This document shows, piece by piece, positions 19,473 to 28,469 of a DNA stretch of 64,000 bases. Both the position numbers and the translations under genes were made by a program. Source of the stretch: Ruegeria atlantica (GTDB taxonomy: Bacteria; Pseudomonadota; Alphaproteobacteria; Rhodobacterales; Rhodobacteraceae); the NCBI RefSeq assembly GCF_013033965.1, contig NZ_WQFE01000006.1:176632-240631 (forward strand), read 5' to 3'. The notes below the pieces were generated by a model. It searched no databases and was not told the DNA's origin. It was given only the letters and a program-made list of their open reading frames with translations. Position 1 is the stretch's first letter. The number at the start of each line of letters is the position of its first letter.

Positions 19473-19494
19473 CGGGGCGACCTTGGCCGCCCCG
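19473..19494 (-). terminator. Intercistronic hairpin between RTX substrate and exporter genes
   Basis: A perfect 7-bp GC stem (CGGGGCG / CGCCCCG, 8-nt loop) lies in the 59-nt gap between the stop of the large RTX protein gene and the exporter start. On the minus strand it is followed by TTTGTCAAACC. It could be a leaky terminator or an mRNA-stabilising structure that keeps substrate mRNA more abundant than exporter mRNA. Confidence 0.5.
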
Positions 19495-19505
19495 CTGTTG
19501 ATCGG

Positions 19506-22500
19506 TTAGACGACGAAGTCGTTTTCGTTCAGGTCAGCGACATCGACACCGGCCAGGCGGATCGAGCCTGCGTCACCGAAGCTGATCACAGCGTCCTCAC
19601 CATCCTGAACGGGGTTCAGAGGACCGGCGAAGTCAGGACCCAGATCACCGATCTGAATTCTGTCGACGCCCGCTTCAAAGTCGGTAACCGTGTCATCACC
19701 GAAGATGCCCTGGAACAGGAAGGTGTCAGCGCCTTCGCCTCCGATCAGGACGTCATTGCCGCCCTCACCGTTCAGCAGGTCGTCGCCATCCGCTCCATTC
19801 AGAACGTTCTCCAGATCGCTACCGACAATCACGTCACCATCGTTAGAGCCGATGACATTCTCGATCGAAACCAAAACGTCGGTTTCAATCTGGTTGTCGA
19901 TCACGTCCAGCCCGACAACACCGGTGCCGCCTGTATCCACATCACCCAGCGTCGCACCTGCATCCACCAGCGTGTCCTGAACGACCGGTCCATTTTCACC
20001 CGCCGGAGCATTGTGCAGATGGATTGCCGAGAGGACACCGGAATTCGGCGTGGCAAGGTCGGCTTCGTTCAGGCCTACCACACTAAGTTCGCTCGAATAG
20101 GTGACTTCGCCCGTTGCCAGGTTCTGCGTGATGACAAGGGTTGCGTTGCCGCTGGCCTCGCTGTCCGATGTGGGCCCAGGCTCTTGCGCTGCGTCCAGAC
20201 CGCCGCTCAGCGAAACCGTGCGGATGCCGTTTTCGGTCACATCGCTGTCGACCAGCAGTTGCCCGCGAATTTCTCCAGAAGGGAAGTCAGAGGTGTGGAT
20301 ATTGTAGTACAGGTTGCCCAGAACGGCCTCTTCTACAAACCAGCCTCCATCCGGGATATTCGCACCAAACTGGTCCGGAGCCACAACAGCCGCATCCACG
20401 ATCGAGACGTTGAACCCGGTATCGCGCGTGGCAGTACCGTTGCCGTTGGCGTCCAGACGGACCTCGACCGCGACATCCAGATCCGAGAAATCGGCGGTAT
20501 CGATGCCTTCTCCGCCATCGATGAAGTCATTGCCCAGACCGCCGGTCAGCACATTGTCTGCATCACCCGCAATCAGAACATCATCCCCGGCGCCACCGTT
20601 GATGTCGCCATTGGTGGTGCCCAGATCGACAAAGATGTCATTGCCATCGCCCAGCAGGACGTTGCCGTTGATCACGCCTTCGTCGTCGTTGACGATGGTA
20701 ACGTCTCCAGCATCCGATGCATCGATCGCATTGACCGTGCCGCGAATTTCGCCTTCGTTCAGGATTGCACCAAGAAGGTTCAAGCCGCCGTCAATACGAA
20801 TGCCGGCTGCAGCATCCGATTGTTCGGAACCGGCAATCAGGCCTTCATTGATAACAACTCCGGCAAAAGACGCATCATTTTGTCCGGTGAACAGACGCAG
20901 GCCGTCGCCGACCTGATTGCCCTCGGTTGCATCGCCGCGGCCCTGCAAGACACCTTCGTTTACAATCGCTGCCGAGACGACATCGCCTGAAACGTCACCT
21001 GTTTGCAGCGAAACAGCCGAGCCGTTGTTGCCCTCGCCTGCGTCCACCAAACCAGTGTTGGTGAAGGTGTAGTTGTCTGCTGTACTATCAGCGTAGACTG
21101 TGCCGTTGCGCTGATTACCTGTACCTAAGATGGCACCCAGGTTCTGAACGGAAAGCCCGTTACCATCGATGTTCAGCGCCCGGCTGTCCGAGGAAACGGT
21201 GCCGCTATTGACAAACGACCCGCCCGAGTGGTCACCAGTGCCAAAGTAGACACCGTTTTGCACGCCCTCGATGGCACCCGCGTTAAGCAATGTGCCCTGG
21301 AAGTTCACGCCATTGACAACTCGGATGCCGGCAACCGTGCCATTGGCACCTTCAGAGAAAATCCCGCCAAAATTGGAGATCGTCGCATCGGTAGTTCCCG
21401 TGTTGCCAACGTTGCCGATGCGAATGCCATCACCAGCAAGCGGCGTGGCCGCACCAGCGTTTCCGCGTCCGTTGATCACGCCCGTGTTTTCCAGTGTGAA
21501 TGTGTTGGCACCATCTTCTGCGCCGCCGATTTCCACACCAAAGCCAGAACCCTGATTGCCGTCACCTGCATCAATCAGACCTGAGTTCTGTACCGAGAAG
21601 TCATCCGCAGTTCCGTCAGCATAAACCGTACCGTTGCGCTGATCTCCGGTGCCTAGGATGTCACCTTGGTTGTCGACCTCAAGCCCCGTGCCATCAATGT
21701 TGAACGCGCGGCTATCCGAGGACACAACGCCGCCCGCTTCGTTGACGAAACGACCACCCGTATGATCCGCGTTGCCAAAATAGACGCCGTTTTGGACACC
21801 CGAGATTGTGCCGGAGTTGGTAAATTCGCCCTGGAAGCTTACACCATCCACAACGCGCGCACCGGCTACAGTGCCGTTGGCACCTTCCGAACGCACCTCG
21901 CCACGGTTGACAATGGTCGCTTCGGCGATGCCCTGATTTCCGGGGTTGCCGATGCGGATACCATCTCCGGCCAGGCCAGTACCTGCCGCGCCGTTGCCCC
22001 GACCCTGGATCAGGCCATCGTTTTCCAGCGAGAACGTGTTGGCACTGTCGGCGGCTCCACCGATTTCTGCTGCGAAACCCGAGCCCTGGTTGTGCTCACC
22101 CGCATCGATTGTGCCATTGGCCAGATTGCGGACCGAAAAGTCATCTGCGGTGCCGTCGGCATAAACGGTACCGTTACGTTGGTCGTCGGTTCCCAGAATG
22201 TCGCCGCCGTTGATCAGGTCGACACCCGAGCCGTCGATGTTCACCGCCCGGCTTCCGGATTGGATGGTGCCGAAGTTCAGCACATCCAGGTCATGCTCGC
22301 CATTGCCGATGTAAAGACCGTTGCGGGGGCCTTCGATCACACCGGTCGAAGTGTTCAGGATCTCACCTTCGGCGTTTACGCCATCTGCAATGCGGATACC
22401 GGCGGCTGTGCCCTGGTTGCTTTCGGTCGAGATCAGGCCGCTGTTGACGATTTCAGTTTCCAAAGTGGCCCCTTCGACACCGTCGTCAATGCGAATGCCA

Positions 22501-23225
22501 TCCCCGGCCAATCCGGTGTTGGCTGCGCCCTGACCACGCCCTTGGATCGTTGCGCCAAATCCATTGAAGATGTCAGTTTCCACGCGATCGCCAAGCTCGT
22601 CGCCGATCTGCAACGAAATGCCGGCACCCTGATTGCCCTCACCGGCATCAATCGTGCCACCCGTAAAGTTCGAGATCGAAATGTCTTCGGCAGTGCTGTT
22701 GGTGTAGATCGTGCCATTGCGCTGATCGCCGGTGCCGATAATGTCGCCGAAGTTGCGTACATCAATACCCTGGCCCTGAATGTCCACTGCGCGGCTGTCC
22801 GAGCTGATCACACCACCGCGGAAGTTATCCAGACCGCCCGAGCTTTGAGCACCTGCGAATTGAACGCCGTTGAACTCGCCCGCGATCTCACCAAAGTTGC
22901 GAACTTGGGCGCTGCCGGTGACCTGAACGCCTGTGGCCTGCGCGTCAGGGCCGTTGTTTGCCTCAATCAGGCCCGAACGAAAGTTGAAGACATCCACATC
23001 CTGGCCCTGCGCCTGAACGGCGGCAACGGCGTTGTTGGTGATGATCTCGCCAAAATTCAGCAGACGCGAAAAGTCATTTGCCAGAACAAAGGCCGGAGTG
23101 TCATCGACAACGGTACTTTGAAAGAAGTTGTTAAAAAGGGTTTGGCCGACGCGGTTTGTCTCTTGCGCCATGGTAGACGTGGTCAAGAGCTGAGCGCGCA
23201 GGCTTGTCAGCATTTGGGACAGCAT
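19506..23225 (-). CDS. Large repetitive RTX/CHRD protein, probable type I secretion substrate
   Basis: A 1239-residue, Asp/Gly/Asn-rich, acidic, cysteine-poor protein with no Sec signal. Start MLSQMLTSLRAQ is preferred over an in-frame codon five residues upstream. Residues about 40-860 hold at least four large repeats with a DNA period of about 530-540 nt (near 22790, 22250, 21710 and 21180), each with a DSRA-x-N-I-D-G motif, GDILGTGDQRNGTVYAD and a GDGIRIG element, as expected of a beta-helix. Two RTX nonapeptide blocks follow (GGAGDDVLIAG; GADGDDLLNGEGGNDVLIGG), flanking CHRD-like strands (YYNIHTSDFPSGEIRGQL; SAIHLHNAPAGENGPVV). The C-terminus ends DLNENDFVV, like an acidic type I secretion tail. 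It is probably an extracellular adhesin or matrix protein exported by the adjacent ABC/HlyD pair. Confidence 0.88.
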   Translation of the reverse strand: MLSQMLTSLRAQLLTTSTMAQETNRVGQTLFNNFFQSTVVDDTPAFVLANDFSRLLNFGEIITNNAVAAVQAQGQDVDVFNFRSGLIEANNGPDAQATGVQVTGSAQVRNFGEIAGEFNGVQFAGAQSSGGLDNFRGGVISSDSRAVDIQGQGIDVRNFGDIIGTGDQRNGTIYTNSTAEDISISNFTGGTIDAGEGNQGAGISLQIGDELGDRVETDIFNGFGATIQGRGQGAANTGLAGDGIRIDDGVEGATLETEIVNSGLISTESNQGTAAGIRIADGVNAEGEILNTSTGVIEGPRNGLYIGNGEHDLDVLNFGTIQSGSRAVNIDGSGVDLINGGDILGTDDQRNGTVYADGTADDFSVRNLANGTIDAGEHNQGSGFAAEIGGAADSANTFSLENDGLIQGRGNGAAGTGLAGDGIRIGNPGNQGIAEATIVNRGEVRSEGANGTVAGARVVDGVSFQGEFTNSGTISGVQNGVYFGNADHTGGRFVNEAGGVVSSDSRAFNIDGTGLEVDNQGDILGTGDQRNGTVYADGTADDFSVQNSGLIDAGDGNQGSGFGVEIGGAEDGANTFTLENTGVINGRGNAGAATPLAGDGIRIGNVGNTGTTDATISNFGGIFSEGANGTVAGIRVVNGVNFQGTLLNAGAIEGVQNGVYFGTGDHSGGSFVNSGTVSSDSRALNIDGNGLSVQNLGAILGTGNQRNGTVYADSTADNYTFTNTGLVDAGEGNNGSAVSLQTGDVSGDVVSAAIVNEGVLQGRGDATEGNQVGDGLRLFTGQNDASFAGVVINEGLIAGSEQSDAAAGIRIDGGLNLLGAILNEGEIRGTVNAIDASDAGDVTIVNDDEGVINGNVLLGDGNDIFVDLGTTNGDINGGAGDDVLIAGDADNVLTGGLGNDFIDGGEGIDTADFSDLDVAVEVRLDANGNGTATRDTGFNVSIVDAAVVAPDQFGANIPDGGWFVEEAVLGNLYYNIHTSDFPSGEIRGQLLVDSDVTENGIRTVSLSGGLDAAQEPGPTSDSEASGNATLVITQNLATGEVTYSSELSVVGLNEADLATPNSGVLSAIHLHNAPAGENGPVVQDTLVDAGATLGDVDTGGTGVVGLDVIDNQIETDVLVSIENVIGSNDGDVIVGSDLENVLNGADGDDLLNGEGGNDVLIGGEGADTFLFQGIFGDDTVTDFEAGVDRIQIGDLGPDFAGPLNPVQDGEDAVISFGDAGSIRLAGVDVADLNENDFVV

Positions 23226-23568
23226 GGGGTACTCCGTCAAAAATTGTTACGTTTGGCGGTCCGCCCTGCGTTTCGGGCAGTCCACGTATCAAAGGGGTAG
23301 ACGGCACCCCGGGTCAGCAAAAATTCATCCTGCAAATCGGTCGTATAACCAATGCAAATAATCACGGTTTCCGTGAGAATCCGGGATGCTCAGTTTATAT
23401 AAATCAATGGGTTACAGTTTTCCGCCGCATGCGAAGTTCTATTCGAAAGCGCTGGTTAACAGTTTTGTCAGCGGAGTTGATCGGGATTTCATGCACCTTT
23501 GGCGGCTTTAAGGTACATAAAGGGGCGGTTCGATGCCGCTTTTGTTTGACCGCAGAGAGATTGAGCGG
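23226..23568. other. Divergent intergenic region between the RTX gene and the LysR gene
   Basis: This 343-nt gene-free stretch separates the leftward secretion operon from the rightward LysR gene. It should hold both promoters, and it has AT-rich patches such as TTTATATAAATCAATGGG near 23393. No confident operator or -35/-10 pair could be assigned by eye. Confidence 0.5.
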
Positions 23569-24489
23569 ATGAATTTCAGAGATTTAGAGTACGTGCTTGC
23601 CATAGCAAAGCATGGAAAGTTCAGTCAGGCAGCGGTTGCCTGCAATGTTTCGCAGCCTGCACTGTCGAACCAGATCAAGAAGTTGGAACAGGAACTGGGC
23701 GTTGAGCTGTTTCTGCGGCTGAATAACGAAGTGCGTCCAACCGCGTTTGGTCAAAGCATCCTCAAGATTGCCGAAACCATCCTGTCCGATGTGCAAAGAA
23801 TCCGCGACTCCGCCACCCAGTTTCGCGACCCCGAGGCCGTTGCATATCGGATTGGCATGACGCCAACACTTGCACCCTACCTGACACAGTATTTCTCGGA
23901 GCTTTTTAGCGATCTATATCCGCGTATGCGTGTCACTATGATCGAGGATCTTCCGCAGAACATGTTGCAGATGGTCGAAGATCATCAATTGGACATGGCG
24001 CTGGTGGCCAAAGTCAACAACAGCGACACTCTGGCATTCACCTCGATTTGGGCCGAGCCGCTGTTTCTGGCCATGCGGGACGGGCATCCGCTGTGTATGC
24101 TGCCCTCTATAGAGCCCGAAGATGTTCCACCGCACGATTTTATCCGGCTTCCTCACAGTTTTGGCTACGAGCTTGAGGACCGCTTGCCGAAAGCCGATCC
24201 CGCAATCCGAGTCGCCAAGCGTTTCGACCTGAGCGCACTGAGGTTTGAAACGATCTGCAGGCACATCTGCCATTCTGACGACTGCACAATTGTGTCGGCC
24301 CTGGCCGCCGAACAATTCAAGCGAGACAAATGGCCATTGTGCTTTGTTCCGTTTGAGGGTCCCGGCAACCTGCGCAATCTGGGTGCTGCGACCCGCCCGG
24401 GATGTCCCAGAAGCCAGGTTTTAAGCCGTGTAGGCGCTTACATTCAGGAACAACCTCCGGTCGGTGTGACACCAACTTTCACGGCCTGA
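23569..24489 (+). CDS. LysR-type transcriptional regulator
   Basis: A 306-residue LTTR starting MNFRDLEYVLAIAKHGKFSQ; the upstream in-frame codon at 23533 adds residues not seen in the family. The winged helix-turn-helix is at residues 1-60 (AAVACNVSQPALSNQIKKLEQELGVELF). The N-terminus resembles OxyR-type sequences, but the effector domain lacks the usual OxyR cysteine pair. Instead it has a cluster ETICRHICHSDDCTIV (about residues 225-238) with C-x3-C-x4-C spacing. This may sense redox state or metal, which is inference. It is divergent from the RTX operon and 226 nt upstream of dppA, so either could be a target. Confidence 0.88.
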   Translation: MNFRDLEYVLAIAKHGKFSQAAVACNVSQPALSNQIKKLEQELGVELFLRLNNEVRPTAFGQSILKIAETILSDVQRIRDSATQFRDPEAVAYRIGMTPTLAPYLTQYFSELFSDLYPRMRVTMIEDLPQNMLQMVEDHQLDMALVAKVNNSDTLAFTSIWAEPLFLAMRDGHPLCMLPSIEPEDVPPHDFIRLPHSFGYELEDRLPKADPAIRVAKRFDLSALRFETICRHICHSDDCTIVSALAAEQFKRDKWPLCFVPFEGPGNLRNLGAATRPGCPRSQVLSRVGAYIQEQPPVGVTPTFTA

Positions 24490-24590
24490 GCACGACCTGA
24501 TCTATGCAATCAACAATGAAACCGAAGAAGGTATTTCTTTGGCCTCGTCGATAGCGTTAGTGCAAGCACTTCTTTAGCTCTCAAAGTGAG

Positions 24591-24619
24591 TTGACAATGG
24601 ATTTTGTATTTTGGATACA
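24591..24619 (+). promoter_or_regulatory. dppA promoter: TTGACA -17 nt- GATACA
   Basis: TTGACA at 24591-24596 is followed after 17 nt by GATACA at 24614-24619, a good sigma70-like pair with a weak -10. The predicted operator for the GntR regulator covers the spacer and -10, which is the expected placement for repression. The dppA start is about 97 nt downstream. Confidence 0.55.
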
Positions 24620-24620
24620 T
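24601..24620. promoter_or_regulatory. Predicted GntR (FCD) operator upstream of dppA
   Basis: ATTTTGTATTTTGGATACAT contains the palindrome TGTAT-N5-ATACA at 24605-24619. Nineteen of these 20 bases recur in inverse orientation upstream of the gntR gene at 32026-32045. FCD-type GntR regulators typically bind TTGTATACAA-like palindromes. The site overlaps the predicted dppA -10. Confidence 0.75.
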
Positions 24621-24715
24621 TGGGCACAGATTTCGCGGCGATGAGAGTCGTCTGGAATTGCTTGATCAACAAAAGCAACGCGAAAGCCGATTGAAAATTT
24701 TTCTGGGAGACAATC

Positions 24716-26299
24716 ATGAAACTCAAATTATTGGCTGCAACAGCGGCGATAGCCCTGTCCGGCGCAGCCGCTCAGGCAAATACGTTGGTTTATTGTTCAG
24801 AAGGTTCGCCCGAGGGGTTCGATCCGGCGCTGTTTACGGCTGGAACCACCTTTGATGCTTCGTCGCACCCTATCTACAATCGCCTGTTGGAATTCGAAAC
24901 CGGCACGACCAACGTCATCCCGGGATTGGCTGAAAGCGTCGAAGCCAGCGATGATGGTCTGGAATACACTTTCAAACTGCGTCAGGGCGTGAAGTTCCAT
25001 TCGAATGACGAATTCACACCGACCCGCGATTTCAATGCTGACGACGTGATTTTCTCGTTCATGCGCCAAAAAGATGACAGCCATCCCTATAACCAGGTGT
25101 CCGGTGGAACCTGGGAATACTTCAAGGGTATGGGCATGCCGGATCTGGTGGAGTCCATCGAAAAGGTCGACGACTACACTGTCAAATTCAAACTGACTAA
25201 GCCAGAAGCACCCTTTGTCGCCAACATGGCGATGGATTTTGCGTCGATCCTGTCCGCGGAGTATGCAGATGCGATGATGGAAGCGGGCACGCCTGAAAAG
25301 CTGAATACCGCACCGATCGGCACTGGCCCGTTCTCGTTCTTGGCTTACCAGAAAGACGCCGTGATCCGTTATGCTCAGAATGCCGACTACTGGAAGGCAC
25401 CTGCGGATGTTGAAAACCTGATCTTCGCGATCACACCTGATGCATCGGTTCGTTATCAGAAGCTGAAGGCGGGCGAATGCCACATCATGCCGTATCCGAA
25501 CCCTGCCGATATTCAGGCGATGAAGGATGACGGCGACATCAATATGATGGAGCAGGAGGGCCTGAACGTTGGTTACCTAGCCTATAACACCACTATGGCG
25601 CCGTTCGATAACCCCAACGTCCGCAAAGCGCTGAACATGGCGATCGACAAGAACGCGATCATCGACGTGGTGTTCCAGGGCTCAGGTCAGGTTGCCAAAA
25701 ACCCGATCCCGCCGACCATGTGGGGCTATAACGACGCTATCACCGACGATGCCTATGATCCCGAAGCGGCCAAGGCGATGCTGGAAGCCGAAGGTGTTTC
25801 TGACCTGTCGATGAAAGTATGGGCGATGCCGGTGCAGCGTCCATACAACCCGAACGCACGTCGTATGGCCGAACTGATCCAGGCGGATTTTGCCAAGGTC
25901 GGTGTGGACGTCGAGATCGTGTCCTATGAATGGGGCGAGTATCTGTCGCGTTCAAAAGATCTGGACCGCGACGGTGCCGTTCTGCTGGGCTGGACCGGTG
26001 ACAATGGTGACCCAGACAACTTCCTGGCGGTTTTGCTGGGCTGTGACGGTCGCGAAGCGTCGAACCGCGCACAGTGGTGCCACGAACCCTTCGAAGATCT
26101 AATCCTGAAGGCCAAGCAGTCCACCGATCAGGCTGAGCGCACCAAGCTCTACGAGGATGCTCAGGTTATCTTCAAAGAGCAGGCCCCTTGGGCAACCATC
26201 GCACACTCGGTCGTGTATATGCCAATGAGCAACAAGGTTCAGGGCTACAAGGTGCACCCTCTGGGCGGCCACATCTTCTATGGTGTGAGCGTCGAATAA
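24716..26299 (+). CDS. dppA: Dipeptide/oligopeptide ABC transporter substrate-binding protein
   Basis: A 527-residue periplasmic binding protein of SBP family 5. It has a clear Sec signal peptide (MKLKLLAATAAIALSGAAAQA, cleavage after AQA). The mature start TLVYCSEGSPEGFDPALFTAGTTFDASS is very like DppA of dipeptide importers, and later family features include YTFKLRQGVKFH and PYNPNARRMAELIQADFAKVGV. It delivers di- or tripeptides to the DppBCDF complex. The ATG has GGGAGA 8 nt upstream. It is the first gene of a six-gene operon and is followed by a strong hairpin, which would keep its mRNA more abundant than that of the membrane components. Confidence 0.95.
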   Translation: MKLKLLAATAAIALSGAAAQANTLVYCSEGSPEGFDPALFTAGTTFDASSHPIYNRLLEFETGTTNVIPGLAESVEASDDGLEYTFKLRQGVKFHSNDEFTPTRDFNADDVIFSFMRQKDDSHPYNQVSGGTWEYFKGMGMPDLVESIEKVDDYTVKFKLTKPEAPFVANMAMDFASILSAEYADAMMEAGTPEKLNTAPIGTGPFSFLAYQKDAVIRYAQNADYWKAPADVENLIFAITPDASVRYQKLKAGECHIMPYPNPADIQAMKDDGDINMMEQEGLNVGYLAYNTTMAPFDNPNVRKALNMAIDKNAIIDVVFQGSGQVAKNPIPPTMWGYNDAITDDAYDPEAAKAMLEAEGVSDLSMKVWAMPVQRPYNPNARRMAELIQADFAKVGVDVEIVSYEWGEYLSRSKDLDRDGAVLLGWTGDNGDPDNFLAVLLGCDGREASNRAQWCHEPFEDLILKAKQSTDQAERTKLYEDAQVIFKEQAPWATIAHSVVYMPMSNKVQGYKVHPLGGHIFYGVSVE

Positions 26300-26312
26300 A
26301 TCACCACTCACC

Positions 26313-26343
26313 AACCGGAGCCGCCCAATTGGCGGCTCCGGTT
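26313..26343 (+). terminator. Strong hairpin between dppA and the M24 gene
   Basis: A perfect 13-bp stem (26313-26325 with 26331-26343) and 5-nt loop CAATT, followed by TTCTTTATT. It has the form of an intrinsic terminator 13 nt after the dppA stop. Because dppA is followed by five co-directional genes with no other clear promoter, it is most likely a partial terminator or a 3' stabiliser. Confidence 0.8.
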
Positions 26344-26367
26344 TTCTTTATTGGGAGGTCGGCGCGA

Positions 26368-27462
26368 ATGCCGGATTTGTCCGAGTACCGTCAACTGGCA
26401 AAGGACATGTCAGTAGATGCCGTGGCACTGGTGCCCGGCCCGAATTTTACCCGCGCATTGGGAAAACCATTTATGAGCCACGAGCGCCCCTTTGTGGTCG
26501 TGATCCCGGCCGAGGGAGAACCAGCCGCAATTGTGCCCAATCTGGAACTGGGTTCGTGGGAACTGGTCGGATTTGAAGGCGCTGTTTTCGACTGGCGCGA
26601 CCAAGCCGGCTATGACGGAGCTTTCGCTGCCCTTGCCGAACATATGCCATTGCGATCGCTGGCGGTTGAAGGGCAAGTGATGCGGGTCTTTGTGTCAGTG
26701 GCTTTTGCAAATGCTCAACCAGGCCTTCAAATCGTGGATGCCGAGAGGGAAATCTCCGGACTCCGCATTATCAAAACCGATGAGGACATTGCCGCGCTAC
26801 AGGCGGCGATTGGCATCTCGGAACGCGCGCTGGAGCGCGTCATTGCAGATGTACGCGTCGGTCAGACAGAGCTGCAGATCGAGCAGGCGCTGATCCAGGC
26901 GTTGTTCGCTGAAGGTGCCGCCTCTTTGGCGTTTTCGCCGATCGTCACGGCAGGCGATAACTCGGCAAGGCCGCATGGCAAGGCACGGGCGGACTACCAG
27001 ATCAGGCCGGGCGATGCCCTTCTGTTCGATTTTGGTGCCCGCAAACACGGGTTTGCTGCAGATATCACGCGTACATTCTTCGTCGGAGAGGTCTCGGACG
27101 AGGGCAGGGCGGTCTATGACACGGTTCTGCGCGCTAATTTGGCAGGGTTCGAGGCCTGCCGACCGGGCGTGACCGCTCATGACGTCGACGACGCGGTAAC
27201 CTGCGTCCTCGAAGCGTCGCCCTATGGAGACCGTATTCGGACCAAAACGGGCCATGGGTTGGGCCGCGATGTGCACGAAGCGCCCTACATCATGCGTGGG
27301 AACGACCAGATCATGCGCGCGGGCATGGTTTGGACTAATGAGCCGGGCCTCTACGATCTGGACAATTTCGGCGTTCGGATCGAAGATGATGTTCTGGTGA
27401 CTGACGATGGTTGCCGTTCGCTGACCAGCTTTCCCAAAGATCTTACAATCATAGGTCGCTGA
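26368..27462 (+). CDS. M24 family Xaa-Pro-type metallopeptidase
   Basis: A 364-residue enzyme starting MPDLSEYRQLAKDMSVD, with GGGAGG 9 nt before the ATG. The N-terminal creatinase-like domain covers about residues 5-135 and the pita-bread catalytic domain follows. Metal ligands are visible: LLFDFGA and FAADITRTFF (two Asp), GHGLGRDVHE (His), TNEPGLYD (Glu) and GVRIEDDVLV (Glu). M24B enzymes remove N-terminal residues before proline, and some act on amide bonds of creatine or ectoine. Its position inside a dipeptide-uptake operon suggests it hydrolyses the imported peptide. Its last base is the first base of the dppB start (TGATG). Confidence 0.92.
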   Translation: MPDLSEYRQLAKDMSVDAVALVPGPNFTRALGKPFMSHERPFVVVIPAEGEPAAIVPNLELGSWELVGFEGAVFDWRDQAGYDGAFAALAEHMPLRSLAVEGQVMRVFVSVAFANAQPGLQIVDAEREISGLRIIKTDEDIAALQAAIGISERALERVIADVRVGQTELQIEQALIQALFAEGAASLAFSPIVTAGDNSARPHGKARADYQIRPGDALLFDFGARKHGFAADITRTFFVGEVSDEGRAVYDTVLRANLAGFEACRPGVTAHDVDDAVTCVLEASPYGDRIRTKTGHGLGRDVHEAPYIMRGNDQIMRAGMVWTNEPGLYDLDNFGVRIEDDVLVTDDGCRSLTSFPKDLTIIGR

Positions 27463-28469
27463 TGTTTGGCTATTTTCTTACCCGCCTCGGTATGTTCGTA
27501 CCGACATTTCTGGGCGTTACACTGATCTCGTTCATGTTCATCCGGGTTCTTCCGGGCGATCCGATCATCGTGATGGCCGGTGAGCGCGGGATGACCGAAG
27601 AACGTTATCAGGAGATGGTCGAGAAGTTGGGCTTCGACAAACCCGTTCTGCAGCAATATTGGGATTACCTTGTCGGCGTGTTGCATGGCGATCTGGGCGA
27701 GAGCTTTGTCACCAAGAAACCGGTTTGGGATGAATTCTTTGCCCTGTTCCCCGCCACGCTGGAGCTTTCGCTTTGCGCGATGATTTTTGCCGTGGCCCTT
27801 GGTCTGCCCGCTGGCGTGATCGCGGCGGTAAACCGGGGTAAATTCTTTGACCGCGCACTGATGTCGTCCGCGCTGGTTGGATATTCGATGCCGATCTTCT
27901 GGTGGGCGCTGTTGTTAATCATTGTCTTCTCGGGCAATTTGGGCTGGACACCGGTCTCGGGTCGGATCGACCTGCTCTACTATTTCCCCAGCGTGACCGG
28001 CTTTATGCTGATCGATAGCCTGTTGTCAGGGCAGCCGGGCGCGTTTGGTTCAGCCGTACGGCACCTGATCCTGCCGACGATTGTTCTGGGTACGATCCCG
28101 CTGGCCGTTATTGCGCGCCAGACCCGCTCAGCCATGTTGGAGGTGCTGGGCGAAGACTACATCCGCACGGCCCGCGCCAAAGGGCTTGCGCCGGCACGGA
28201 TCAATGGCCTGCATGCGCTACGCAACGCTCTGATCCCGGTGATCACCGTGATCGGCTTGTCCGTTGGCACGCTGCTGGCAGGGGCAATCCTGACCGAGAC
28301 GATCTTTAGCTGGCCCGGTATCGGCAAGTGGATGGTCGACAGCATATTCCGCCGCGACTACCCGGTAGTGCAGGGTGGTCTGTTGATGATCGCTGTGATC
28401 GTGATGCTGGTGAACCTGCTGGTCGATGTCCTGTATGGCGTCATCAACCCCAAAATCCGGAGGCGGTGA
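27462..28469 (+). CDS. dppB: Dipeptide ABC transporter permease DppB
   Basis: A 335-residue inner-membrane permease of the BPD_transp_1 family, beginning MFGYFLTRLGMFVPTFLGVT. Six membrane segments are visible. The cytoplasmic EAA loop that contacts the ATPases is present (ALRNALIPVITVIGLSVGTLLAG). The N-terminal KxGxDxP-type segment GFDKPVLQQYWDYLVGVLHGDLGES is typical of DppB/OppB. It overlaps the M24 gene and the dppC gene at TGATG junctions, so the whole importer is translationally coupled. Confidence 0.94.
   Translation: MFGYFLTRLGMFVPTFLGVTLISFMFIRVLPGDPIIVMAGERGMTEERYQEMVEKLGFDKPVLQQYWDYLVGVLHGDLGESFVTKKPVWDEFFALFPATLELSLCAMIFAVALGLPAGVIAAVNRGKFFDRALMSSALVGYSMPIFWWALLLIIVFSGNLGWTPVSGRIDLLYYFPSVTGFMLIDSLLSGQPGAFGSAVRHLILPTIVLGTIPLAVIARQTRSAMLEVLGEDYIRTARAKGLAPARINGLHALRNALIPVITVIGLSVGTLLAGAILTETIFSWPGIGKWMVDSIFRRDYPVVQGGLLMIAVIVMLVNLLVDVLYGVINPKIRRR

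Noticed and set aside
20013..20990. Long rightward ORF (325 aa), and another of 544 aa at 21666-23300
   Set aside because: Both are antisense to the RTX/CHRD gene. The repeat structure and composition of the leftward frame are those of real proteins; the antisense frames are open because of the biased repeat codons.
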